NCBI RefSeq assembly: GCF_004193775.1
Contig: NC_041003.1
Location: forward strand, 30,370,263 to 30,434,262
From: Glycine soja
Lineage: Eukaryota > Streptophyta > Magnoliopsida > Fabales > Fabaceae
DNA length: 64,000 bases
Reading direction: 5' to 3'
Under the pieces are notes generated by a model. The model did not search any database, had not been told where the DNA came from, and worked only from the letters and a program-made list of their open reading frames with translations. This document shows, in pieces, positions 8,541-19,017 of this stretch. How positions within the stretch are numbered: position 1 is the first letter of the stretch; each line of letters begins with the position of its first letter. A program made the position numbers and the translations under genes.

Positions 8541-11500
8541 AATGATCTTAAGAGTGCCCTTAGGAAGAGGCACATTCCTCCCTACTATGAAAGGGAGCTT
8601 ATGGACAAGCTCCAAAGGCTTAAACAAGGGATTATGAGTATTGAAGAATACAGACAACAAATGGAACTACTCTTTTTAAGAGCTGGACTTAGGGAGGAGG
8701 AAAGGACAAGCATAGCGAGGTTCCTTAGTGGGCTTAATATGGAATTAAGGGACAAGGTTGAACTCCTTCCATATAGGGACCTATATGAACTAGTCCAACT
8801 TTGTATAAGAGTGGAACAACAACTAAAAAGAAAGCCTTCTTCAAAATCTTATGGCTTTCACTCTTATCCAAGGAAGGACCAAGCCCAAGGAGTTTTGGGG
8901 GCTACACCTTCAAAACCCAAGGAAGAAAAGGGTAAGACCATAGAGAAATACACCCCTAAGACTAGTTCCCAAGAAAGGACTAGCAACATTAAATGCTTCA
9001 AATGTCTTGGGAGAGGTCACATTGCCTCTCAATTCCCCACAAAGAAAACCATGATTATGAGGGGTCAAGACATTTATAGTAGTCAAGAGGAAACTACTTC
9101 TTGCCCTTCCTCTAGTGGAAGTGAAGATGAAGTAAGGGGTGAAGAGTCTAGTGAGGAAGTCTACCCCCATGAAGAAGGTGACCTCTTTATGGTTAGAAGG
9201 CTCCTTGGAGGTCAATCTTGTGATCTATCTCAATCCCAAAGAGAGAACATATTTCATACAAGATGCAAAATTTTAGATAAAACTTGTTCTCTCATTGTGG
9301 ATAGTGGATCTTGTTGCAATTGTTGTAGCACAAGATTAGTTTCCAAGTTGAACCTCACTATCATTCCCCACCCAAAACCTTATAAACTTCAATGGCTCAA
9401 TGAGCAAGGGGAAATGATAGTTAACCAACAAGTGAAGGTACCTTTCTCCATTGGGACATATAAGGATGAAGTTAATTGTGATATAGTTCCCATGGAGGCA
9501 GGACATATTCTTTTACGAAGGCCGTGGAAATTTGATAGGAAGATCATTTACAATGGCCTAACTAATGATATTACCCTCACCCATCTTGGCACTAAATTTG
9601 TGTTGCATCCTCAAACACCTTCACAGGTGGCCAGAGATCAACTAACTATGAAAGATAAGAGGGATGAGGAAGAAAAGCTAGAAAAACAAAAGAAAAAGAA
9701 GGATAGTAAGGCCTTGTCTTCAAAGGCCAAAGGGAAGGAAAAAGAGGAAAAGGATTCCTCCAAGAAGATTGTTAAGAAGGAAAATCATTTTGCAACAAAA
9801 GGTGATATTAAAAGAGCACTCCTTCTTAAACAATCTTTCTACCTTCTCCTATCAAGGGAAACATCCCTTAGCACTGCCACAATTCCTACATTTGAGACCT
9901 TACCCCCAAAGGTCCAAGAACTCTTACATGAATTTGGTGATATATTTCCCAAAGAGATACCCCCTAGGCTACCTCCTTTAAGGGGAATAGAACACCAAAT
10001 AGATTTAGTCCCAGGAGCAAGCCTTCCTAATAGGCCAGCCTATAGGACTAATCCTCAGGAGACTAAGGAGATAGAGTCTCAGGTAAAAGAATTGTTGAAG
10101 AAGGGCTGGGTCCAAGAGAGCCTAAGTCCATGTGCTGTGCCAGTGTTGTTGGTGCCCAAAAAGGATGGTACGTGGAGAATGTGTACAGATTGCAGGGCCA
10201 TCAACAACATCACTGTAAAGTATAGGCACCCCATTCCTAGACTTGATGATTTGCTTGATGAGTTGCATGGTGCCAATATCTTTTCAAAAATTGATCTTAA
10301 AAGTGGGTATCACCAAATCAGAATGAAAAATGGTGATGAGTGGAAAACCGCTTTCAAGACCAAGTTTGGTTTGTATGAATGGCTAGTGATGCCTTTTGGG
10401 CTCACTAATGTACCAAGCACCTTTATGAGGCTTATGCATCATGTCTTAAGGGATTTCATAGGTAGATTTGTAGTTGTTTATTTTGATGATATTTTAGTGT
10501 ACAGTAGGAGCCTAGATGATCCATTAGGACATCTCAGGCAAGTTCTTTTAGTCCTTAGGAAAAACACCCTCTATGCAAATATAGAGAAGTGTACTTTTTG
10601 TGTATATAATATAGTTTTCTTAGGGTTTGTAGTTGGTAGAAATGGGGTCCAAGTGGACCCTGAGAAAATCAAGGCCATCCAAGAATGGCCCACCCCAAAA
10701 AGTGTGGGAGATATTAGGAGCTTCCATGGGTTGGCAAGCTTCTATAGAAGGTTCGTTCCTAATTTCTCTACAATTGCATCACCTCTCAATGAGCTAGTGA
10801 AGAAGAATGTGGCATTTACCTGGGGTGAAAAACAAGAGCAAGCCTTTGCTTTGCTCAAAGAAAAGCTTACTAAGGCACTTGTTCTAGCTCTTCCTGACTT
10901 TTCTAAAACTTTTGAGCTAGAATGTGATGCCTCTGGAGTGGGAGTTGGAGCTGTTTTGTTGCAAGGTGGGCACCCTATTGCTTATTTTAGTGAAAAACTT
11001 CATGGTGCCACCCTTAACTACCCCACCTATGATAAAGAGCTTTATGCCTTAATAAGAGCACTCCGAACTTGGGAACATTACCTTGTTTCCAAGGAATTTG
11101 TCATTCATAGTGATCATCAATCACTTAAGTTCATTAGAGGGCAAAGCAAGTTAAACAAAAGGCATGCAAAATGGGTAGAGTACCTAGAGCAATTTCCATA
11201 TGTTATCAAATACAAAAAGGGAAAAACAAATGTGGTAGTTGATGCCCTCTCTAGGAGACACACATTGTTTTGCTCACTAGGAGCTCAAATTTTAGGATTT
11301 GATAACATTAGGGATTTGTATGCTTTAGATGAACATTTCTCTCCCATTTACAAGAGTTGTGGGAAAAAGGCCCTAGATGGATACTATTTGGCTGAGGGGT
11401 ATTTGTTCAAAGAGGGAAAGCTTTGCATTCCCCAAGGAACCATCAGGAAATTACTTGTGAAGAAGAGCCATGAGGGTGGGCTCATGGGCCACTTTGGGAT

Positions 11501-12689
11501 AGACAAGACCCTTGTCTTACTCAAAGAAAAGTTCTATTGGCCCCATATGAAGAAAGATGTCCATAAGCATTGCACTAGGTGTGTGGCTTGTTTACAAGCC
11601 AAGTCTAGGGTGATGCCTTATGGGCTATACACACCCTTACCCATTCCATCTGCACCTTGGGTAGACATTTGTATGGACTTTGTCCTTGGGCTCCCTAGAA
11701 CCCAAAGAGGTGTAGACTCTATCTTTGTAGTGGTGGATAGGTTTAGCAAGATGGCACACTTTATCCCATGCCACAAGGTGGATGATGCTTCCCATATCTC
11801 AAAACTCTTTTTTAGGGAAGTTGTGAGACTCCATGGTTTGCCTAGGACCATTGTGTCAGATAGAGATGCTAAGTTCCTTAGCCACTTCTGGAAAACATTA
11901 TGGGCTAAGCTAGGAACTAAGCTTCTTTTCTCTACCACTTGTCATCCACAAACTGATGGGCAAACAGAGGTAGTGAATAGGTCTTTATCCACTCTTTTAA
12001 GGGCTCTTCTAAAAGGCAACCATAAGTCTTGGGATGAGTATCTTCCTCATGTAGAATTTGCCTACAATAGGGGGGTTCATAGAACCACCAAGCAATCCCC
12101 TTTTGAGGTTGTCTATGGGTTCAATCCCTTAACACCCTTAGACCTCATTCCCCTCCCACTTGACACTTCTTTTATACATAAAGAAGGGGAATCTAGGTCA
12201 GAGTTTGTAAAGAAGTTGCATGAGAGGGTTAAGACCCAAATAGAGAACCAAACAAAGGTGTATTCAACTAAGGGCAATAGAGGAAGAAAGGAGCTAGTTC
12301 TTAATAAGGGGGACTGGGTTTGGCTCCATCTTAGGAAGGAAAGATTCCCTACTAAAAGGAAATCCAAGCTTATCCCAAGAGGGGATGGACCTTTTCAGGT
12401 CTTGGAGAGGATCAATAATAATGCCTATAGGTTGGACATCCCAAGAGAGTATGGAGTCAGCACCACTTTTAATATTTCTGATTTAATCCCTTTTGCAGGT
12501 GGAGCTGATATAGAGGAGGAGGAACCAACATATTTGAGGTCAAATCCTCTTCAAGGGGGAGGGGATGATGCAATCCTCCCTAAGAAAGGACCAGTTACCA
12601 GAGCCATGAGCAAGAGGCTCCAAGGGGATTGGGCTAGAGTTGATAAAGAAGGCCTTAGGGTTCTCATGAACCTTAGGGTAGATTTTTGA
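8541..12689 (+). CDS. gag-pol: Gypsy gag-pol polyprotein (5' truncated by insertion)
   Basis: The frame is open from the SIRE1 junction to TGA at 12687-12689, 1382 residues; the ATG at 8601 is internal. In order: Gag; a zinc knuckle near 8995 reading [14 protein letters not shown], with Phe where the fourth Cys should be; aspartic protease [11 protein letters not shown] near 9295; a Lys/Glu-rich linker; RT with [13 protein letters not shown] and YFDD near 10480; RNase H beginning [16 protein letters not shown]; and integrase with an HHCC finger ([12 protein letters not shown]), DFVLGLP, SDRDAKF and TEVVNRS. The end ([26 protein letters not shown]) resembles plant chromoviruses of the CRM/Reina kind, but I see no canonical chromodomain. 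The last 41 codons lie within the 3' LTR. Apart from the 5' loss and the knuckle substitution, the frame is intact. Confidence 0.93.
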   Translation, partial: NDLKSALRKRHIPPYYERELMDKLQRLKQGIMSIEEYRQQMELLFLRAGLREEERTSIARFLSGLNMELRDKVELLPYRDLYELVQLCIRVEQQLKRKPSSKSYGFHSYPRKDQAQGVLGATPSKPKEEKGKTIEKYTPKTSSQERTSNIKCFKCLGRGHIASQFPTKKTMIMRGQDIYSSQEETTSCPSSSGSEDEVRGEESSEEVYPHEEGDLFMVRRLLGGQSCDLSQSQRENIFHTRCKILDKTCSLIVDSGSCCNCCSTRLVSKLNLTIIPHPKPYKLQWLNEQGEMIVNQQVKVPFSIGTYKDEVNCDIVPMEAGHILLRRPWKFDRKIIYNGLTNDITLTHLGTKFVLHPQTPSQVARDQLTMKDKRDEEEKLEKQKKKKDSKALSSKAKGKEKEEKDSSKKIVKKENHFATKGDIKRALLLKQSFYLLLSRETSLSTATIPTFETLPPKVQELLHEFGDIFPKEIPPRLPPLRGIEHQIDLVPGASLPNRPAYRTNPQETKEIESQVKELLKKGWVQESLSPCAVPVLLVPKKDGTWRMCTDCRAINNITVKYRHPIPRLDDLLDELHGANIFSKIDLKSGYHQIRMKNGDEWKTAFKTKFGLYEWLVMPFGLTNVPSTFMRLMHHVLRDFIGRFVVVYFDDILVYSRSLDDPLGHLRQVLLVLRKNTLYANIEKCTFCVYNIVFLGFVVGRNGVQVDPEKIKAIQEWPTPKSVGDIRSFHGLASFYRRFVPNFSTIASPLNELVKKNVAFTWGEKQEQAFALLKEKLTKALVLALPDFSKTFELECDASGVGVGAVLLQGGHPIAYFSEKLHGATLNYPTYDKELYALIRALRTWEHYLVSKEFVIHSDHQSLKFIRGQSKLNKRHAKWVEYLEQFPYVIKYKKGKTNVVVDALSRRHTLFCSLGAQILGFDNIRDLYALDEHFSPIYKSCGKKALDGYYLAEGYLFKEGKLCIPQGTIRKLLVKKSHEGGLMGHFGIDKTLVLLKEKFYWPHMKKDVHKHCTRCVACLQAKSRVMPYGLYTPLPIPSAPWVDICMDFVLGLPRTQRGVDSIFVVVDRFSKMAHFIPCHKVDDASHISKLFFREVVRLHGLPRTIVSDRDAKFLSHFWKTLWAKLGTKLLFSTTCHPQTDGQTEVVNRSLSTLLRALLKGNHKSWDEYLPHVEFAYNRGVHRTTKQSPFEVVYGFNPLTPLDLIPLPLDTSFIHKEGESRSEFVKKLHERVKTQIENQTKVYSTKGNRGRKELVLNKGDWVWLHLRKERFPTKRKSKLIPRGDGPFQVLERINNNAYRLDIPREYGVSTTFNISDLIPFAGGADIEEEEPTYLRSNPLQGGGDDAILPKKGPVTRAMSKRLQGDWARVDKEGLRVLMNLRVDF

Positions 12690-12870
12690 GCCCATGGGCC
12701 AAGGTTGGGTCCACTCTTCTTTGTAAATAGTAGAATAGGTTGTTTTCTTCTTTTGGGCCTTGTATTTTGGCCATTCTAGTAGTATAGGGTTTTAGCCTTG
12801 TATTTCAGGGCATTTTGAGTAGTCTTTGTAGTAGGATTTTTTTTGTATTTTCATGTTTTTTTGTCATGGG

Positions 12871-13112
12871 GGTGAGCTTAGCTATTATAGGGGTGTGTAG
12901 CTAAGCTCTAGCTTCTCAAGGAAGCTTCTCAAGGAGGTGAGCTTAGTTTTTAGATGGTGTGTGTAGCTAAGCTCTAGCTTCTCAAGGAAGCTTCTCAAGG
13001 AGGTGAGCTTAGTTTTTAGATGGGTGTGTGTAGCTAAACTCTAGCTTCTCAAGGAAGTTTTCTTAAGAAAGCTTCTCAAGGAAGTTTTCTTAAGAAAGCT
13101 TCTCAAGGAAGC
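12871..13112 (+). repeat. Approx. 65-bp tandem repeat in family A LTR
   Basis: Units starting GGTGAGCTTAG at 12871, 12936 and 13002 repeat GTGTAGCTAAGCTCTAGC and CTTCTCAAGGAAG. They then degrade into shorter AAGCTTCTCAAGGAAG copies. The array ends just upstream of the TATA box and is probably U3 promoter sequence. Confidence 0.85.
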
Positions 13113-13121
13113 TACCTAGTC

Positions 13122-13129
13122 TATAAATA
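13122..13129 (+). promoter_or_regulatory. TATA box of family A 3' LTR
   Basis: TATAAATA lies just after the U3 tandem repeats. The matching position in the 53712-60101 element also has TATAAATA (minus strand, 54021-54028 and 59437-59444), which supports its being the LTR promoter. Confidence 0.65.
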
Positions 13130-13470
13130 GAAGCATGTGTAACACTTGTTGTAACTTTGATGAATGAAAGTCTTATGAGATACACTTCAAAGTTCCACTT
13201 CTTTCCCTCTTTTATTCCTTCAATTTCGTGCTCCTCCCTTCTCTCTTTCTTTTCCTCCATTAAAGCATCCTCTTCAAGCTTCTTATCCAAGGCAATTCTT
13301 GGTGGTGAAGCTCCTTCTTCCTTGGCTTATTCCCTAGTGGATGGTGCCTCCCCTATCCTCTTCTCCTTTGCCTTCCGCTGCATCTCCATGGTGAAAAATC
13401 ACCATTGAAGGACCTCATTGAAGCTCAATGATCCAGCCTCCATAGAAGCCCCATAAGCAAGCTTCCATCA

Positions 13471-14018
13471 GATACGACTTTCAAAAGTCAATGAACCGGC
13501 AAGCAGCCTTCCGGTCATATCCGCTTGATTGGTGCAAACCAACCGGCGGGCATCATGCACAGTGAAATCAAATTTCCAATCATCATTCAGTGCACCTTCA
13601 AATAGTACACCTTCACTAGATAATTGGGTCAAGTCATAGAATAGGGATTGCTCAATGACCTTTTTTATCCCAAAAACCTCATAAATCAAAGTGCTTTCTT
13701 GAATTTTGAGGTTAGAATAAAAGGCTTTAACTAATTCAGAATAAACAGGCAATTTCAAAGATATATATAAGGAATGAGATTTGAATTTTGAAATGCCTGA
13801 ATGCATTCAAAATTCTCATTGGAGAAGAAATCCATGTCTATGAACTTAGGGTTGATAATGCAACGAGAGGAGAAAAGATTTGTGTATCGTATCCATTGTT
13901 CTTCTGATGAGAACATCGAGGAAGAGGAAATGGTGGAGGGAATCTGTGTTTCCTGAGCCTCAGAGTGCCGTTGGCTTCAACTCGAAGAACCCTTGCGCTT
14001 TTTTGATGGTTCTGCCAT
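13471..14018 (-). pseudogene. Broken env-like / plant transposon-domain ORF, 3' truncated
   Basis: Read on the minus strand from an ATG at 14016-14018. The start MAEPSKKRKG is typical of a family of plant retroelement ORFs. A TGA follows within about 15 codons, the frame is then open, and it is broken again near a TATATATAT run around 13760. The remaining frame shows YSELVKAFYSNL, FYDLTQL and ADMTGRLLAGSLTFESR, resembling the 'putative plant transposon protein' domain of Athila/Calypso-type elements. It stops where the family A LTR was inserted at 13470/13471; the remainder would lie upstream of the window. A nonsense codon, a frameshift and truncation make it a clear pseudogene. Confidence 0.7.
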
Positions 14019-14786
14019 TTGAGGGAGTTATTTGAAATTTCAATCGGTTGAAATGAAAGAGAATGAAAAAAGAAGAATTTTGGGCTTTGTGGGACTTGAT
14101 TTGGACAAGAAATGAGCAAGATATGGCAGAAACAAGAATTGGGAACGAGAGTTCGCGAGAGAAAAGAGGAGTTGCAGATTTCTGATTTAGAATTTTGAAT
14201 ATATAGAGGTAGGGACGCGTTGTAATCGATTACAGCATTTGGTAATTGATTACACTATTGTTGTAATCGATTACCAGAGAGCATTTCAGCCAAATTAAAT
14301 GCTGAATGACTCTTAATGGAAAAAGGATTTGAATGAAAAACAAAATACTTTTAAAAAATAAATATATATAACATTAAATTTTTTAAAATACTTTTATGAA
14401 AGAACTTTAAGCAATTATTTCACATATCACATTCAAAATCATGCATAATCATTTTTAAAAAAAATTAGTCATGTATATATTTAATTATATTAAAATAATC
14501 AACACAAGTATTGAAGAATAAAGATCATATACATTATCAAATATTTAAAAAAGAAACGTCATGCTTTGAGAAAGAAAATTAAATCAATCAAAAAACATAT
14601 AAACACATACTCACAATTTCAATCAATCAAGACAAAAAAATAAAATTTTGTTAGTCATCATATAACAAGTTAATTGAAAGGAAAGTTTCAATAAATTAAC
14701 GTAAAAGAGAATGGTTTTGATGTTACCTTTTTCATGATTTAAGTGCCTAGATCTTCAAAGATGAAAGTCATACTTTTGCTTTTTGC
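14019..14786. other. AT-rich non-coding stretch upstream of the env-like ORF
   Basis: No ORF of note. On the minus strand 14180-14019 is a pyrimidine-rich leader ending at the env-like ATG, with a TATATATT word near 14200. Next come three copies of the GTAATCGATTAC palindrome (14222-14274). From 14290 to 14780 the sequence is very AT-rich, without recognisable LTR or pol sequence. Confidence 0.6.
14222..14274. repeat. Three spaced GTAATCGATTAC palindromes
   Basis: GTAATCGATTAC occurs at 14222-14233 and 14263-14274, with the variant GTAATTGATTAC at 14242-14253. The same palindrome recurs in the copia LTRs at 17.0 kb and 42.4 kb. It lies upstream of the env-like ORF on the minus strand. Confidence 0.85.
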
Positions 14787-15881
14787 TTAATCTTCTTGAG
14801 ATATGTTCTCATCGCTCTCATAGTTCTTGGTTAGAAGGTTGATCTCCTTCTCTGACCCATTGGATGAGTCATTGTCATCCCATGCAATGTAGGCTTTCTT
14901 ATTTCTTCTTTCTTCATACCTTTTCTTATCACTCTTTTCAGGCCATTCCTCATTTGAGGGACAATTTGCTTTGATGTGACCAAGTTGGTTGCATTTGTAG
15001 CATCTAAGAATTTGAGAATCTTCTTGAGATCTTTTTCCATTGTTAAAGTTTTGACGCCTCACGATTCTTCTCTTCTTGACAAATTTTTTAAAATTCTTCA
15101 CAAAGAGTGAGAAGTCTTCTTCATCTTCTGACTCTTCATCTTCATTTTCCTCTTGCATTGATAAGGAGTCCTTAAATGCTATGCTTCTTTTCTTTTTGTC
15201 AGTTTCTTCATTTTGATTAAGTCGTTGAAGTTCCATTTCATGTTCCTGCAATTTGCCAAACAAAGTGGCAAGAGACATAGAAGAAAGATCTTTACTTTCA
15301 TAAAAGGTAGTTACCTTGGGCTGCCACTCCCTACTTAAGCATCTTAAAACTTTATTAATTAAATCTTCATTAGGGAAGATTTTTCCTAAGGAGGCAAGAT
15401 GGTTGACTATATGTGTGAATCTTTTCTGCATACTTTGAATGTTTTCATTGGGGTTCATCCTAAACAATTCATATTCATGTGTAAGGGTGTTGACTCTAGA
15501 TCTTTTCACATCAGTGGTGCCTTCATGTGTAAGTTGGAGAGTATCCCACATCTCCTTTGCATTTGTGCAGTTTGACACTCTAAAATACTCATCTATTCCT
15601 AGGGCTGAAGTAATAATGTTTTTGGCTTTAAGATTATACTGGATTCTTCTTCTATCCTTTTTAGTCCACTTATCTCTAGGTTTTTGTGTTGTGGTGCTAG
15701 TGCTTACATCTACTACGGTGGGTATGTAAGGTCCTATTTCTATTGCTTCCCAAATGTTTAAATCTATGGCTTCAATGAAAATCTGCATACGGGTTTTCCA
15801 ATAGTGGTAACCCTCACCATTAAAGCTAGGTGGCCTATGGATGGATTTTCCTTCAGGAAACAGAGAATTTGAAGAGGCCAT
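14787..15881 (-). CDS. gag: Copia Gag protein, 364 residues, no pol attached
   Basis: The ATG at 15879-15881 lies about 37 bp inside the PBS, as expected for a gag start. The protein begins MASSNSLFPEGKSIHRPP and has a UBN2-type Gag domain (FNGEGYHYWKTRMQIF near residue 19; LQLTHEGTTDVKRSRV near 115). An acidic stretch (residues about 240-260) is followed by a CCHC knuckle CYKCNQLGHIKANC near residue 297. The frame ends about 55 residues after the knuckle, without continuing into protease. Gag would form the particle, but all enzymes would have to come from another element. The ORF has no internal stop, unusual among the older copies here. Confidence 0.88.
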   Translation of the reverse strand: MASSNSLFPEGKSIHRPPSFNGEGYHYWKTRMQIFIEAIDLNIWEAIEIGPYIPTVVDVSTSTTTQKPRDKWTKKDRRRIQYNLKAKNIITSALGIDEYFRVSNCTNAKEMWDTLQLTHEGTTDVKRSRVNTLTHEYELFRMNPNENIQSMQKRFTHIVNHLASLGKIFPNEDLINKVLRCLSREWQPKVTTFYESKDLSSMSLATLFGKLQEHEMELQRLNQNEETDKKKRSIAFKDSLSMQEENEDEESEDEEDFSLFVKNFKKFVKKRRIVRRQNFNNGKRSQEDSQILRCYKCNQLGHIKANCPSNEEWPEKSDKKRYEERRNKKAYIAWDDNDSSNGSEKEINLLTKNYESDENISQED

Positions 15882-15917
15882 GAATCTTGAAGTGATTAAA
15901 ATTTCTACAAGATACCT

Positions 15918-15929
15918 GCTCTGATACCA
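15918..15929 (-). other. Primer-binding site (tRNA-iMet type)
   Basis: On the minus strand this reads TGGTATCAGAGC, the usual plant initiator-methionine PBS, two bases from the LTR end. It fixes both the orientation and the LTR boundary at 15932. Confidence 0.92.
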
Positions 15930-15931
15930 CT

Positions 15932-17486
15932 TGTTGGATCGAGTGGCCTCGGAATAGTTAGGAAGGGAGGGTTGAATTAATTATTAATGTACCTTGACTA
16001 ATTAAAACTTATCCCTCTTAATGTTACTAGATTTAATTAGGCTTTTACTACCAAGTTAAGAAAGTAAAGAACAGTAATAGAAACTTAACCAAAAGTAAAA
16101 GCGATAATTAAAAGTGCATAGTGGAAATTAAAAGTGTAGGGAAGAAGAAGACAAACACAAGAATTTTATACTGGTTCGGCAACAACCCGTGCCTACATCC
16201 AGTCCCCAAGCAACCTGCGGTACTTGAGATTTCTTTCAACCTTGTAAAAACCTTTACAAGCAAAGATCCACAAGGGATGTACCCTCCCTTGTTCTCTTTG
16301 AACAACCAAGTGGATGTACCCTCCACTTGAACTGATCCACAAGAGATGTACCCTCTCTTGTTCTCAATTACAACAACCCAAGTAGATGTACCCTCAACTT
16401 GTACCACAAAGGATGTACCCTCCAATGTGTTAAGACAAAGGATCCTCAGGTGGTTAGTCCTTTGAATCTTTGTAAGGAGAAACAAAAGATATCTCAGGTT
16501 GTTAGTCCTTTGAAATCTTTTGTTTAAGGGAAGGGGAAGAATCAAAAGAATTCTCAGACTAAGTCCTTTTGAATTCTCTTGGAAAGGGAGAAGGGAGACA
16601 CAAAAGAATTCAGGCGGTTAGTCCTTCGTTTATTTGGAAAAGGGAGAAGAGAGACACAAAAAGAATTCAGGCGATTAGGCCTTGTTGAATTCTTTTTGGC
16701 AAAGAGAGAAGAGAATGAAAAGATATAGCACATTTTTGTTTTCTGCAGAATTTTCACTTGCAGAAGAACAAGGTTTGGAAAACAAAAATCTTAGAAAGCT
16801 TTTTAGCAAATGAAGAAGAAGAAAGATGAGAAGCAAAGGTTTCAAGATTTCTCAAAAGTTGTTCAAGAAGTTCTAAAAAGTTGTTAAAATGCAAGTCAAT
16901 GTCTTGCTTTTATAGACTCTTCATGTCTGGTCAAGAAAACCATTGGAAGAGTTATAACCTTGAGAAAATCTTGAGAAAACCATTGGAAGAGTTACATCTC
17001 TTGACTTTTTATTCAAAACTTGTCACTGGTAATCGATTACCATAACCATGTAATCGATTACACAAAGCATTTTATGAAAAGATGTGACTCTTCACAATTG
17101 AATTTGAATTTCAACGTTCAGATACACTTGTAATCGATTACACCATTTAGAAATCATTTGGAACGTTGCAAATTCATTTAAAACTTTTTGAAATCAAATT
17201 CTATCACTGGTATTCGATTACCAAAGAGTAAATACTCTGGTACCTTAGAAAAAATTTGGGAAAACTTTTCTTGTAAAACAAAACTGTGCTATGTTTGGTT
17301 TTTGAAAAATCTTTTTCAATACTTCCCTTGTTAAGTCCTGACTTGTTGCTTCTTGGTTTCTTCTCTTGAATCTTGAATTCATCTTCTCTTGAATCTTGAT
17401 TCTTCTTGGTTTCTTGACATCATTCTTTTTGGCTTTTTGTCATCATCAAAACTACTTGATTCATCATCATGAAGCTTGCTTCTACA
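15932..17486 (-). repeat. 5' LTR of minus-strand copia remnant
   Basis: The plus strand begins TGTTGGATCG beside the PBS and ends GCTTCTACA at 17486, where E-minus LTR sequence takes over. It shares both termini with the solo LTR at 41984-42808. A TATAAAA box lies on the minus strand at 16908-16914. Between 16260 and 16720 lie several copies of GATGTACCCTC and then of TTAGTCCTTTGAA-like words. Four GTAATCGATTAC-type palindromes occur between 17029 and 17221, in U3 upstream of the TATA box. Confidence 0.88.
16908..16914 (-). promoter_or_regulatory. TATA box of minus-strand copia LTR
   Basis: TATAAAA on the minus strand, downstream of the four palindromes in transcription order. Transcription toward gag would start near 16880. 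Inferred from position in the LTR. Confidence 0.55.
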
Positions 17487-18396
17487 AAAGCTTGATTTAT
17501 GAGTTGATTTTAGCCTTAATTTCACTTTGGTTATTAGTTAATTCATTCAAGGAAACTTTCAAAGAAAAATGTCCGATTGATTTTTTTGATTATTTTATTA
17601 TTTTTTTCCAAGATATTTTGATTATTTATTATTATTTTTCTTTTTTTGGTTTAACTGAGGTTATAGTGTGAACGACCGATTAGATTTTGTTTTAACAGTG
17701 ATTAAATGAGATTACAACGCAAATGATCAGTTGAAATTCATTTTATCATTTATTAGGCGAGATAACGGCTTAAACTTTCGGTTAAAGCTCATTAAAAACG
17801 AAAGAAAAGAAAATCGAAAGTGAACGAAAAGAAAACCGGCTTGGATTTTCTTCACAGAAACACGTTTTCTCACCCAAAACAGCTGAAATGCATAGCATAG
17901 GGGTCAGGGACCCTTTGGAACAACCTCCCTTGGCCGATTTATAGAAAAAATGGGGAGGAGGTTGCCGCCCTGCTCACCCAGGCGAGCTAGGTTGCTTCCA
18001 CTTTAAGCAAGGAAATGCCCAAAATCTTCTAGAGGGGCCCAGATTTTAAAATCACTATTTACACCCCCAGCTATATAAGTTCACCTCCCATTTTTTGTGT
18101 TTTTTGGCTGTTTTCCTTTCGAAACCTCATGGAACTTTACAGATTCCATGGTGATGGGTGTTATGCCTTCCGAAGAGATCATCAACTGTCCCCGAATGAA
18201 ATTAGGGTGTAACAGTCTATTTACACCCCCCACTTTACTAAATACACTCCCGTTTTTGTGTTCTTGGCCGGTTTCTCTCCGAAACATCTCGGAAGTTTAC
18301 GGATTCCATGGCGATGGATGTTAAACATTTTGAAGTGGTCAAATGAAAGTCGCATGCCGACAAACAATGGTCCCCGGACGAAATTAGGGTATGACA
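17487..18396 (-). repeat. Truncated 3' LTR of E-minus
   Basis: The right end reads GGGTATGACA (LTR start TGTCATACCC on the minus strand) followed by the reverse complement of a purine tract. The sequence aligns with 35411-36178 plus 52074-52641 of the other LTR, but has internal deletions (for example near 17835) and is cut at 17486 by the copia element. Near its start it has a degenerate second copy of the LTR terminus. Confidence 0.85.
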
Positions 18397-18410
18397 ATTG
18401 CCCCTCTTTA
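18397..18410 (-). other. Polypurine tract of E-minus
   Basis: On the minus strand this reads TAAAGAGGGGCAAT next to the LTR start. It matches TAAAGAGGGGCAAC before the 3' LTR of E-plus. It marks the right-strand primer site and proves the minus orientation. Confidence 0.85.
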
Positions 18411-18629
18411 CTTATCTTTTACTGGAGATAAAAGGGAAGTAAAGATAAGACACTAATTTTGTTCGAGCTGAATCTTTACCCGACTGGCCACTAGCACAAA
18501 TCCAAGCAGTAAAACCCGTGAAGGCATGAAGACATTGAAATTCCTTCTTTTCTCGTTAAATTCATTTTCATTTTCATTTTCACTCCTTTTTTTAAGCGTA
18601 CAAACAAAGGACGTCGAGTCCTATGAAGC

Positions 18630-19017
18630 ACAGGGGAAAAAGATATTGAAGTTTTTGAGGTGAAGACATTGTCATCTTCGAAATGCAAATGAAGACATTG
18701 TCTCCTTTGAAGGCATGCAATGACTGAAGACATTTTTGTCTTCGAAATGTGTGCAGATTACCGTATAGGGCGTCTCCGCATGCTACCTGACTTGTCACAG
18801 GTCGGGGTAGCATAAATGTGTGTACGGATAACCCTTTGGTGTCTCCGCATGTCACCCGATTCTAACAGGTTGGAGTAACAGATTTGTGTGTGCATGCGGA
18901 TAACCCTTGGGTATCTCCGCACGCTACTTGACTTCTCACAGGTCGGGGTAGCAGAACTACGTGTGTACGGATAACCGCTGGGTATCTCCGCATGCTATCG
19001 GACCCTTGAGTCTGAAG
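18630..19017. repeat. Short degenerate tandem repeats, then about four 70-bp units
   Basis: From about 18630, GAAGACATTGTC and CTTCGAAATG words recur. From 18750, units of 69-72 bp repeat, marked by TCTCCGC at 18773, 18842, 18914 and 18985. Each has a GGATAACC...GTCTCCGCATG core and an ACAGGTCGGGGTAGCA-like part. The core resembles GGATAACCATAAGGTATCTCC of the adjacent 123-bp repeat, so the two arrays are probably related. Confidence 0.75.

Larger units (their letters stand above)
8540..13470 (+). mobile_element. Family A Ty3/gypsy element, plus strand, split by SIRE1
   Basis: The gag-pol ORF with gypsy order (RT, RNase H, integrase) is followed by a 3' LTR ending in CA at 13470. The 5' LTR and start of gag are not in the window because the SIRE1-like element inserted within gag. 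The next bases, GATAC, are the candidate TSD. A second, deleted minus-strand copy of the same family occupies 53712-60101 and confirms both the gag reading frame across the break and the LTR start. Confidence 0.9.
12566..13470 (+). repeat. 3' LTR of plus-strand family A element
   Basis: The start TGATGCAATC follows the purine tract 12551-12565 (TTCAAGGGGGAGGGGA region). It matches the LTR start of the 53712-60101 element, where the same tract and TGATGCAATC adjoin. It ends GCTTCCATCA at 13470. The pol stop lies inside at 12689. A TATA box at 13122-13129 (TATAAATA) precedes a pyrimidine-rich transcribed region. The length is 905 bp, against 967-979 bp for the other copy. Confidence 0.85.
14787..17486 (-). 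mobile_element. Minus-strand copia remnant: one LTR, PBS and gag only
   Basis: Reading leftwards there is a 1.55 kb LTR, a two-base gap, a tRNA-iMet-type PBS and an intact gag ORF. No protease, integrase, RT or second LTR follows, only AT-rich sequence and then the env-like fragment. The element was inserted into the left LTR of E-minus at 17486/17487 and its distal part has been lost or rearranged. The gag is of the SIRE/Maximus kind. The env-like ORF at 13471-14018 could have belonged to the same element, but this cannot be shown. Confidence 0.8.

Noticed and set aside
12430..12689. Chromodomain at the end of the family A integrase
   Set aside because: The end motif ([12 protein letters not shown]) is of chromovirus type, but the aromatic-cage pattern of a chromodomain is not visible.
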